A stretch of DNA of 31,685 bases from Chara braunii (taxonomy: Eukaryota > Streptophyta > Charophyceae > Charales > Characeae), in contig BFEA01000081.1 of assembly GCA_003427395.1 (NCBI GenBank), positions 3,139,341-3,171,025 on the forward strand, read 5' to 3'. The first letter of the stretch is position 1; every line of letters begins with the position of its first letter. The notes beneath the pieces are model-generated. The model saw nothing but the letters and a program-made list of their open reading frames with translations, was not told the DNA's origin and ran no database searches. Shown in pieces: positions 1-7,751 of this stretch. A program made the translations under genes and the position numbers.

Positions 1-34
1 CCCCCCCCCCCCCCCCCAAAAAAAAAAAAAAAAA
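1..34. repeat. poly-C / poly-A homopolymer edge
   Basis: Seventeen C followed by seventeen A at the left edge of the window. It may be a real low-complexity tract or a contig-edge artefact; nothing else can be read from it. Confidence 0.8.
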
Positions 35-105
35 GGGCGAGGTGGGATTCATAAATTAATAGTAACCACAAGAGCGCAATTTTGATTCTTTAATATTTTA
101 AAATT

Positions 106-1302
106 GTGCAGATGGATCATTGGCTCAAGACATTCCTAGTAGTCTCTAGCCCCCAGTCTGTCATTGGAGCAAAAGTTTATGTCGTGCTTCCCTTACTACC
201 CCCTGCCTTCTCACCAGCAAAGTTCATTGACTATGTCAATCCTCTTGCTCATGATATTTCTGACCTCCTCTTTACCATTCAACCTGATAATACGAACCAA
301 CTCCACAGAGTGCACACCCTTGCAATAAAGATGAAGAACCCAGTCCATCCCCCACCCCCTCAACCACCTCTACCCACCTCTCCACCCCCTCTTACCAGAT
401 TGAGCCCTCCCCCCCTTCTCAACTCCTCTAACCCATCCTCCTCCTCATCTCGCCTACCCCCCCCCCATCACTATCGAAGCATTCGAACAATTGAAGCAAC
501 TGTTACTTCTTAAAGCAGAGGAGAATTGGCTCTCCATTCAGAAGCTCCAGAGTGAACTACTCAAGCGTGATGAGGAGAACGAGACTCTTACTCAACTTTA
601 TCAGAAGATTCAATCAGGGATGGATGCCATTCTGGGCAAACTCAATGGTAAGTCTCAGCCAGCATACGAAGAACTATGTGCTTGGAAGAAGTTGTTTGTC
701 TTGTTATGCTATTATTCACAGATTGAGGCCTACACCCGATTTTTGACAGTCAACATGAATTACTCTTACTATCCTATTGGAAAGTCGGTGGCTTCATATT
801 TTTGTTCAAGAGTCGCCTCCATTGCCAAGGATTGCCTTGATTCCAGGATCCCGAAGGAACTCAATCATTTTCTAACAAGGGTCACGAGAGAGGGCATGGA
901 CAAGGTCTTTCCTCTGATCAACTCCGAGTTTAACTACTGCATCATGAGCATTGTCCGCCGAGATGCACACAGGTAAGCAAAGGGTTGTCGCCCGACCTAT
1001 CTATTTATCGCCCTGGACTGTTAATAAGTCCACGCCATTTGCGTTCAAGGGTTTATCTCTTATCTTTTTATCATGCATGCAGGTTGGGAATATCGGAATC
1101 CGACTCATCTTCATATCAGTAGAAGGAAGACTATTCTACAGCAGACAACTCCAAGAAGAGCTACTCCTCCAAGCGCCACTACGACGAAGACAAGGACCGG
1201 GACTACGGCTACTTTCGTGCTTCTAAGAGATCCTTGAAGTTCATTGATCCAGACAACAAGCACCATGACCAATCCCGTTCCTCCTCTAAGAGTGCACCCT
1301 GA
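106..1302 (+). pseudogene. Gag-like ORF1 of the DIRS-like element (broken)
   Basis: Pieces in successive frames form one likely protein. At 106-513 there is a short globular stretch followed by a Pro/Ser-rich linker. At about 470-976 there is a heptad-like Leu/Glu/Lys-rich segment (for example EQLKQLLLLKAEEN), probably a coiled coil, then a helical region with Cys and aromatic residues. After a further shift, about 1085-1302 carries a Ser/Lys/Asp-rich hydrophilic tail with one internal stop. The first shift lies at the C-rich tract near 461-470. I recognise no family motif. The gag assignment rests on position just upstream of the RT and on the coiled-coil plus charged-tail layout, which suits a nucleic-acid-binding structural protein of a retroelement. 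It could be another element ORF. Confidence 0.45.
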
Positions 1303-1471
1303 TCATCCGGATAACTTCCCTTTCACTGTCCTCTCTATCCCCACCATACTTAATAATATTTTTTCCCACCCAAGACCTTCGCACTGCCATTTTGCCCTTC
1401 AGGAGCCATAATCCTGGCTCCGTAACCCATAAAACTTCTTCGTCACATCACCATCTCGTCATTTCTCAAAT

Positions 1472-2350
1472 TTGTCATTACTCCTTTCCTCAAGCTCCAG
1501 AAGATTCTCACACTCCGTTCTTCAGTGGATTCAGCATGGTGTCAGAATCAAGTTTGTTGACTCATCGCACATACCCACCTCCAAGATCGTAGAAGTACAT
1601 CGCATGGTGAAAAATGTGTTTCCTGCCTCTCCTTTTAAAAGAGTCTTGCATTGCGTCTCTCCTCTTCCACTCCACATACCCAATCACAACAACCCACCCC
1701 ATCACTAAGACTTCATCACATCAACAATCTCTCAACTCCTAACCTCTAGAGTTATAGAACTTTTTTCAAACCCCATTGTCATCAACCCCGTTTTCGCAGT
1801 AGAAAGTTCATCAAAAACAAGGTTTATTCTGGACGTACGCTTTATCAATCTCTTTGTTACTTTCCCAGATTTTCACTATGAATCAATTGATGACCTGATA
1901 TTTCATCTCTCTGTATCCCCTACTCAAGATTTTCTCACATGTTTCGACATCAAGAATGATTATTACCATATCCCTATTCACCCCCTATTCCATACTTGTC
2001 TTGTTTTTCAATTGAATGGTCTCAACTACCACTTCACAACCCTTTGCTTCGGCATCTCATCTGCATGCTGGATCTTCACAACTATAATGCAGGAAGTGAT
2101 GGCTGAAATTCGCCTCAGAAAAATTCATATTGCCTCATATATAAACGACTCTGCCCTTGGCCACAAGGACCTCCCAACTCTCATATGACAAACCTTCAAT
2201 TACGCAACCCTCCTTCGCAACCTTGTTTTTTTCCTCAGCCTCCACAAATGTTCCTTTCTCCCTTCACAATGTATCAATTTCCTTGGTTTTAACACCGACT
2301 CTCATGATAAGTGTATTAAGGTACCCCAAGTACAAAGTCACAAAGATGCT
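1472..2350 (+). pseudogene. DIRS-type reverse transcriptase domain (inactive)
   Basis: One frame (stops at 1706 and 2186) carries the RT motifs in order: a TRFILDVRFINLF segment, the catalytic-Asp motif CFDIKNDYYHIPIH near 1940-1980, an FTTLCFGISSACWIF segment (the PFGxxxAP-like region), the active-site block SYINDSA, and a FLGFNTDS-like thumb start. Active RTs have YxDD; here positions 2138-2149 read YIND, so the first catalytic Asp is Asn. The motif spacing resembles DIRS/PAT elements rather than Ty3/gypsy. It would have copied element RNA. The mutated active site and stops make it non-functional. RNase H pieces follow in another frame. Confidence 0.75.
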
Positions 2351-2479
2351 CAACCTCATTCTCACCACAAACTCTCACAATTCCAGTAGATCTATTGCAA
2401 AGCTTGCAGGAAAGCTCGCTTCACTCTCAAGAGTTTTCTTATCTACCCATTTATATATCTCATCTTTTTACAAAATCAT

Positions 2480-3000
2480 CTCTCCAGCCAATTAGGACTC
2501 CCCCATTTCCATCTCCTCTGACCTTATGAACGATCTTTTCCGGTGGATTCATCACTTACCTCACCTCCCGGGAAAACTTTGGATTATTCGTTCCCCAACA
2601 GTTACAATTTTTACCGATGCATCAACTCTTCAAATCGTTGTTATTATTTATCTTACCAGCAGTAAACCTATCTCATTTCACCAATGTCTTCCCCAGTGTC
2701 TTCTCCAATCCTCCTCCACTCATAGAGAATTTTTTGTGATACTAGAAACCTTTCGCTTATTGACTATTTCACAACCTCACCTCGTCTCATCAGCTTTTAT
2801 CAGGCTTCACTCAGATAGCCAAGCCTTTCCAAAATGAAATTCACAGACCAATCCTTCAACTCGTGGTTAAGGGACGTAGCCTTCTTCCTCGTAACCTTTG
2901 ATGCAATCCTTCCCCCAATATGGATTCCCAGGTCTCTTAATACATTCACAGACTTATTATCTAACACATAAGATAATACTGATTGAGGTTTTGTCAACCA
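2480..3000 (+). pseudogene. RNase H domain of the DIRS-like element (broken)
   Basis: The ORF at 2526-2837 has the RNase H order: a TDAST block near 2614 (first catalytic Asp), STHREFF near 2720 (catalytic Glu), and LHSDSQAF near 2805 (third Asp). After a shift, a WIPRSLNTFTDLL segment near 2920-2960 fits the C-terminal 'IPxxxNxxADxLSR' block that ends retroelement RNase H. A stop follows in place of the usual Ser-Arg. The domain would degrade the RNA strand during reverse transcription. It lies directly after the RT, as expected. Confidence 0.65.
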
Positions 3001-3278
3001 TTTAAAGAACGATATCTTCTCTAAATTAGGAACTCCCTTCCCTAGCAGCCTTACAGATATATATATGGCTATTTGCCTCTGACTTCCACAATGTATGCCC
3101 TTCCTTCATCTCAAGGGATTGGTCAGTCAAACCAGCCCTAATAAACACCCTCTCCCTTGATTGAAACTCTCTTCCCTAGCAACCTTACAGATATATATTT
3201 CCTCCTGCCATACTCCTTCATCAAATCCTATCTAAGATCAATGCAAGCACCGCCCTATATCTTCTCATCCTACCCTCA
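3001..3278 (+). other. Post-RNase H spacer of the DIRS-like element
   Basis: A short tandem-like repeat is visible: 'ACTCCCTTCCCTAGCA' near 3029 and 'ACTCTCTTCCCTAGCA' near 3167, each followed by 'CCTTACAGATATATAT'. The plus frame from 3157 reads YFLLPYSFIKSYLRSM, faintly like the Pro/aromatic block that follows RNase H in DIRS elements. No further function can be assigned. Confidence 0.3.
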
Positions 3279-4515
3279 TCACAAAAAACCTTTTGGTACC
3301 CCCGCATCCTCACCCTCAACATCATCAAGCGTTTCATCATCCCTACTTTCATCTTCTCCTGCCTCCCCAGCCCCAGAGTTAGTAATCTCGTTACCAACCC
3401 TGCAATTCTCGGCTTGACGACAATCTTCATCTCCCTTTAATTGCCCTTCATTTGCACGTTTCCACCCGCGTCTCATTCCATAACCATAACACATGAATGT
3501 CTGTACTTGACTCCATGTGCCCTGCCACATCATCTCTCCCAAACTCCAACCCACCTCAATCCCAGCATGCACCCCTCCTATGCGAAAGCTATGACCACTT
3601 TCCCCCTCAAACACCCCAGCCGCTACAAATTATTTCTCTATTCGTTTATTAAACCCACCCCCACTTAATGGTCCATTTCCTCGCACAGGGCGGAAGATAT
3701 ATCCATTCTGTAAATTGGCCTACGCGCTCATAATTGGCCAACATTTCAGGCAACCAACCCATGAACGTTTCCTCCTCACTCTTAGGATCCCGCAATCTTA
3801 TCACAAATCTTATTCCATGATGATCAGTCTTTGTATACCCAGGCCGCACCACCCCTCGCTCAAAGTCTATTTCCCTGTAATGTAGCTTCAATCCCTCCCC
3901 ACACCGCTGCCAATTTTCCCACAAATATAAAAACGAACCCCCATCACGATACGCTTATGCCTCAGTGTAACCTTTCATAACCTTCACTCTCTCCCTTATA
4001 TAACTCAGCACCACTCTCAGTTTCGTCCATTGCATCGACCGAGCTGATTCCTCAACTACCCCTCTCTGAAGGCTATACTCCCGATACGGCTTCCTAAAGA
4101 CCTTAACCCTACTACTTTGACAAGGATCATCCTCCCCATCTCTACCTAACAGGCGAAAGCAACCACTTAAGCAATTCACCACGACATCAACTGTTGACGA
4201 CGACACCATCGGAAACCCTTCAGCGTCAGAAGTTCGACATTGACCCTCGATCTCAACAAGCCACTGACTACTGATGAAAAACAATACATCAAGATCACAA
4301 CACGTCATGCAACTTCTCCCGACTTCGCTGCAGTCAAGCCACTTGTTCAGAGCAAACAACATCTTCTTCATTCCATTCTTCCATCGTTTTCCGACTCCAA
4401 ACTCACTGATGATTACACTACTCCACTCAAGACCAGCAGAGTACCTTCCTTCAACCGCAGGAGTCGCTCGTTTCTGCCTCCAACTGTCATCGCTCATTCG
4501 CTTGTCATTGCTCAT
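3279..4515 (-). pseudogene. Antisense tyrosine recombinase of the DIRS-like element (broken)
   Basis: Three minus-strand pieces make one recombinase. 4515-3958 carries a helical N-terminal DNA-binding-like domain and ends in a TAA at 3957-3955. The same frame resumes and at 3906-3904 has the first catalytic Arg in WQRCGEGLKL, followed by a GYTKTDHHG beta-hairpin segment. After a frameshift between 3649 and 3614, the frame 3614-3279 carries HSFRIGG (His 3593, Arg 3584), a Trp in QGTW (3515), and candidate nucleophile tyrosines at 3488 and 3482 in FMCYGYG. The full R...HxxR...W...Y signature is therefore present. A Glu/Asp-rich tail follows. The protein would integrate circular cDNA by site-specific recombination. 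It converges on the RT/RNase H genes from the opposite strand. Confidence 0.75.
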
Positions 4516-4590
4516 TCGCTTGTTCCACCTTCCCTACAAGACGACGCAGTCACTTGCAGGACGATGGAGGAATTTGGGACGGTCTAGGAG

Positions 4591-4690
4591 GTGTGCGGGC
4601 CTGTGGCCCACATCTCTGACTCACTCCTATGAGATCTGGCATCATTCTCGGCCTCATTTTTTCATATTTTATTTGGAATGGTCCTGGGTA
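4591..4690 (+). repeat. Dispersed repeat X, copy 1
   Basis: About 100 bp starting GTGTGCGGGCCTGTGGCCCA (contains the small palindrome GGGCC-TGT-GGCCC) and ending TTTGGAATGGTCCTGGGTA. It recurs at 6650-6694 joined to 9382-9435, where a LINE split it. What lies beyond differs between copies, so the parent element is unknown. Confidence 0.75.
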
Positions 4691-4943
4691 ACATTACACC
4701 AACGACAGCAACCACAATTGCAAATAGTTCCAACAACCCTTCCGGGCGGTTATCATGGGTTGGTATGACAAGCGGAAATGGTTCCAAATGTTTGAAACCG
4801 GGAGTTACATTCGCAACCATTGACTGTCAACATCTACGAGACTACGACCTCGCTACGAAGCAACCACAACCATCAGGACAACTTCGAGACATCCACGACG
4901 GACAGAGCAACCACCTAAATCAACGGAGGACCATCGGGAAGAT
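4691..4943. other. No gene seen between repeat X and LINE copy A
   Basis: CAA/AAC-rich sequence with short overlapping ORFs and no recognisable domain. It may belong to the same element as repeat X. Confidence 0.4.
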
Positions 4944-4959
4944 GTGACACTCACCCATG
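4944..4959. repeat. Target-site duplication, left, LINE copy A
   Basis: GTGACACTCACCCATG matches GTGTCACTCACCCATG at 5893-5908 (15 of 16). The right copy begins immediately after the A-tail, the hallmark of target-primed insertion. Confidence 0.8.
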
Positions 4960-5029
4960 GGCCATGGCGCTTGAGGGGGTGTGGGTGGAGGGAGCAGAGA
5001 CAACTGACCAAATCTGACAACAACTCCAA

Positions 5030-5392
5030 ATGGAGAGTAGATGGCAGGAAGAGAAGACTAAGCTGGATCAGCTACAAATGACGAGGGACATAGAACGAGC
5101 CATCTCCTCCTTCTGCACCAACTGGTTAGGAGGGATTGGAGGAGGGTGGATAGCTAGAGTAGAATGGAGCGGTAGAAAGGAAGGGGTCCAACAACAGGAG
5201 AGGATAAAATTACTGGATTACCGTCTGCTTTTCAATGATTGGACGACGATAGAACTTCCTTCCCTCTACGTCCCCCGACGGACTTCCCCGATCCCTTCCC
5301 CCCACACCCACTTGCCCTTGCTGAGATTCCTGAGTGACCCGGCCCGAGTTTGTGTTCCATCCCTGTTGCTTGGATCATGCGATATCACCTAA
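5030..5392 (+). pseudogene. LINE ORF2 C-terminal domain, copy A
   Basis: A 120-codon frame holds the C-terminal extension shared by this LINE family: a TNWLGGIGG block, a charged segment, then KLLDYRLLFNDW and a Pro-rich TSPIPSPH stretch. These match LINE copy B (EWLGDAA, KWDYQIIFQNW, DPFPP), copy C and copy E. Function is unknown; it lies after the zinc-finger region of ORF2. The Trp of the N-x-W block is kept here. The true start of the fragment is set by truncation, not by an ATG. Confidence 0.6.
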
Positions 5393-5499
5393 AGATGACC
5401 CTGCTTCCCGGTGCCCCTCTAGGGAGAAAGGGTCGAACCTTTTGTTCTTGATTACACATTCTTGGAAGCGGTGCAGTGGAACAAAAACAATTCATGTCC

Positions 5500-5870
5500 T
5501 TAGAAACTACGACACAACTGGTTTCTGGGGCAGTCAATGCAGACAGCTAAAGACTCAGCCGGGGGCCCTAGCCTTGGAAATACAGGATAGTGCAGGATAA
5601 GTGGCAAAAGGGCTAGGGTGAAGAGGTATTCCCTTTCTAAATAGCCTGCGCAGTTAATCCTCTGGACGCCAGAGCAATCAATGCTGGCAGGCTTTATAGA
5701 CAACTTCCTCGATATCTCCTTGATTGTGTTGTATTCCTTCTATATATGGGACACTTGACCCGTTTTCCAGCAGGTGATGCTCCCCACTAATAGACAGAGC
5801 CTCTCCTCGGGTGCTAGTGGTGTCTGCTTCTATCAACACCACCAGCACTGCAGGGGGTATGTTTTTTTTC
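5500..5870 (+). repeat. LINE 3' UTR hairpin module (SL0-SL3), copy A
   Basis: SL0 is CTCTGG-ACG-CCAGAG (5660-5674) followed by CAATCAATGCTGGCAGG; a second diverged SL0 lies near 5518-5555. SL1 (about 5750-5775) has lost base pairs. SL2 is GCTC...GAGC (5779-5800). SL3 pairs 5811-5822 with 5837-5848 (GTGCTAGTGGTG against CACCACCAGCAC, one mismatch). The A-tail follows. The same order recurs in the other copies listed below. Confidence 0.75.
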
Positions 5871-5892
5871 AAAAAAAAAAAAAAAAAAAAAA

Positions 5893-5908
5893 GTGTCACT
5901 CACCCATG
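5893..5908. repeat. Target-site duplication, right, LINE copy A
   Basis: GTGTCACTCACCCATG directly after the A-tail; partner of 4944-4959 with one mismatch. Confidence 0.8.
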
Positions 5909-6096
5909 CTGAAGAACCGCCTCGCCAGCCCGAGGGGTACCAGTGCCTTGGCCTAAGACAGTATAAGTCATAGGGGCCTGCCCTATGACCACAACTTGTG
6001 ATGTTTCGTGAGCACTGCCCTCCAGTCCGCATCCGCTCGCAGAAGTCATCGCATACGCAAACCTGCGCAGGAACACAAGGGTCAGGTCCTTCGGAG
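5909..6096. other. No gene seen; flank of LINE copies A and E
   Basis: Unique-looking sequence resuming after the target-site duplication. No supported ORF or RNA. Confidence 0.4.
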
Positions 6097-6600
6097 TTTT
6101 TTTTTTTTTTTTTTTTTTTTTCTTGAAAGATGGCTCCGTTCCATTGGTGGGGAGCTGCACCTGCTGGAAACCGGGTCCAGCGTCCCTTACATCATCAATA
6201 ATGAACAGTCAACAAGGCTGATGTTGAAAAGTGGGTCCAACGACCCTTCAGATCTGGGAATGCTAGAAATTGTTGCGCCTCTTCACCCTACCCGGACGCC
6301 AGATATNCAATTACACCTAGCAGTACTAACATGCCAAAATTACTTATCAAGAGATGGGACTGGATTCCACAGACCATCATAATACTGTGAAAACCATGAA
6401 CCAGGGACTAAAGCCAGCTTGGATGGAGGGAAAGGATCAGGAAATTCAGATAGAGGGCTGAGGGGGATGGAGGGATCAATGTTGCTTCAGTCATTAAAGT
6501 GTAAGTGGTACTTCCTTGGGAGCTCATTGTGAGCGGTATCGTACACTCCATTCCATTTAACCTGTCCTATTTTACCACCTTGGTCCCCTCCAAGACGTTC
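6097..6600 (-). mobile_element. LINE copy E, short 5'-truncated minus-strand insertion
   Basis: The T tract at 6097-6121 is the A-tail of a minus-strand copy. Reading leftwards from about 6600, the minus strand has the end of ORF2, then the 3' UTR with SL1/SL2 (6129-6200) and a second SL1 variant near 6222-6243 (GTTGGA pairing TTCAAC with one G-U). SL3 is absent. The right (5') limit near 6600 is approximate and no convincing target-site duplication was found. Confidence 0.65.
6400..6530 (-). pseudogene. LINE ORF2 C-terminal fragment, copy E
   Basis: The minus frame reads KYHLHFND, a TGA stop (6489-6487), then a Ser/Pro stretch and DPFPPSKLALV (DPFPP codons at 6438-6424). This matches the FxNW...DPFPP block of copies A, B and C. 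The stop sits exactly at the conserved Trp. Only the last part of the domain is present. Confidence 0.6.
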
Positions 6601-6601
6601 T

Positions 6602-6620
6602 CCTCGCCTTTTTGGCGAGG
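6602..6620 (+). other. Perfect 7-bp hairpin with T5 loop
   Basis: CCTCGCC-TTTTT-GGCGAGG. It lies just before repeat X copy 2. Its role is unknown. Confidence 0.6.
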
Positions 6621-6649
6621 TGGTCCCGCCCACCCTCAATTTTCCCGTC

Positions 6650-6694
6650 GTGTGCGGGCCTGTGGCCCACCTCTCTGACTCACTCCTATGAGAT
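6650..6694 (+). repeat. Dispersed repeat X, copy 2, left part
   Basis: GTGTGCGGGCCTGTGGCCCA onward matches 4591 onward. The copy is cut after TATGAGAT and resumes at 9382. Confidence 0.8.
6676..6694. repeat. Target-site duplication, left, LINE copy B
   Basis: TGACTCACTCCTATGAGAT matches TGAATCACTCCTATAAGAT at 9363-9381 (17 of 19). Joining the two flanks recreates the uninterrupted repeat X seen at 4591-4690. Confidence 0.8.
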
Positions 6695-6719
6695 TTAAAA
6701 AAAAAAAAAAAAAAAAAAA

Positions 6720-7057
6720 ACCTTCATCTATTGGTGGGGAGCTGCACCTGCTGGAAATCGGGTCCAGCGTCCCTTACATCATGAAAAAATGTAGATGATA
6801 ACCCTATGCTGGAAACCGGGTCCAGCGTCCCTTACATCATGAAAAAATGTAGATGATAACCCTATGCTGGAAACCGGGTCCAGCGTCCCATTCTTACTGA
6901 TTTTTTATCCAATAATAGGATGTAATCCATTCTACAAATACTTGAGGGGAGAGTATTACTAGTCATAAGGAAGCCTCTTCAGTCCGAAATCTGACCGCCT
7001 GTTGGGAAGAATCAAACCACCTAGCCTCCTCCTAATAGGACCCTATCCAGCCTAATT
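6720..7057 (-). repeat. LINE 3' UTR of copy B with three tandem SL1 hairpins
   Basis: SL1 (GCTGGA...TCCAGC in either orientation) begins at 6750, 6808 and 6866 on the plus strand, an exact 58-bp period. SL2 (GGTGGGGAGC side) lies at about 6731-6745. SL3 is absent. The upstream half of the UTR (6890-7057) has no clear structure. Confidence 0.75.
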
Positions 7058-7315
7058 TTATGCCATGTCCTCCCCTCCTCCAAACCACTCAAGATCCACC
7101 AGTGCTAAAGGAGCGGGTGGGAAGGGATCAACAAACAGTTCAGGTGCTCTCAAAAAGGCCCCTGGTTGGATGTCTAACCAATTCTGAAAGATAATCTGGT
7201 AATCCCATTTGATCCTCCCCTTCTCCTCTTTCTCCCCTGGCCATATTATTTCCCCCAATGTCTCTCTAGCTGCATCCCCTAGCCATTCTAGTTGGAACTT
7301 CCGTATTTCTTTTTT

Positions 7316-7330
7316 GACGTCTTCTTTTTG
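7316..7330. repeat. Target-site duplication, left, SINE 1
   Basis: GACGTCTTCTTTTTG matches GATGTCTTCTTTTTG at 7737-7751 with one mismatch, flanking the SINE exactly. Confidence 0.9.
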
Positions 7331-7736
7331 TTTTTTTTTTTGTTTTTTTTTTGTTTTTTTTGTTTTTTTGAAAGACTATACTCTTCTCTCAATTTTTCCT
7401 CACACTACCTACCTACCACTACTCCTACTTATAGGCATACGGGGAAACCTGTAGCATACCAGAGCCGTGTTTTTACGGCCCTCGAGCCTGCAGGATACCG
7501 GCCAGGGGACGCCCGGTAGCACCAGGGATAAAGCGAACCAATCCCCCGTGCCTCCCCTCAGGCCCCTCCCCTACGAACATAGCAGACTCTGCTTGATGCC
7601 GATCGGGGGATCCAGTGGTCTATCTCTTGGGTAGCAGGTGCCAAGTAAGCCCAGGAGGGTCATGAGGCCAATAGGGATTGAACCCATGACCTCCTGAATG
7701 CCACTTGCGAGCCTTACCAACTGAGCTAGGCCGCTG
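7331..7736 (-). mobile_element. tRNA-derived SINE copy 1, full length with tail
   Basis: On the minus strand it starts CCAGCGGCCTAGCTCAGTTG, whose TAGCTCAGTTGGTAAGG resembles a pol III A box. About 35 bp on, GGTTCAATCCC fits a B box. A 3' body of roughly 300 bp and an A-rich tail broken by single Cs (7331-7369 as T on the plus strand) follow. Target-site duplications flank it. The head and body match SINE copy 2 at 13362-13828. It is a pol III-driven retroposon without coding capacity, presumably moved by a LINE. It is nested in LINE copy B, so it is younger than that insertion. Confidence 0.9.
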
Positions 7737-7751
7737 GATGTCTTCTTTTTG
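7737..7751. repeat. Target-site duplication, right, SINE 1
   Basis: GATGTCTTCTTTTTG; partner of 7316-7330. Confidence 0.9.

Larger units (their letters stand above)
100..4560 (+). mobile_element. Degenerate DIRS/Kangaroo-like tyrosine-recombinase retrotransposon
   Basis: The order is a gag-like ORF, reverse transcriptase and RNase H on the plus strand, then a tyrosine recombinase on the minus strand reading towards them. Retroelements with a tyrosine recombinase instead of a DDE integrase form the DIRS order. An antisense recombinase is, as I recall, characteristic of Kangaroo elements of Volvox. Every ORF is broken by stops or frameshifts, so the copy is dead. The termini (split direct or inverted repeats in this order) could not be defined, so the outer limits are approximate. 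Strand is given for the RT side. Confidence 0.7.
4960..5892 (+). mobile_element. LINE copy A, 5'-truncated, with A-tail
   Basis: Bounded by a 16-bp target-site duplication. It contains only the last part of ORF2, the hairpin-bearing 3' UTR and a 22-base A-tail (5871-5892). Heavy 5' truncation is normal for LINE insertions. Confidence 0.8.

Noticed and set aside
2800-2997. Minus-strand ORF opposite the RNase H end
   Set aside because: Shadow of the plus-strand RNase H C-terminal block.
7620-7736. tRNA gene
   Set aside because: The pol III boxes belong to a SINE with body, A-rich tail and target-site duplications. No convincing cloverleaf acceptor stem.
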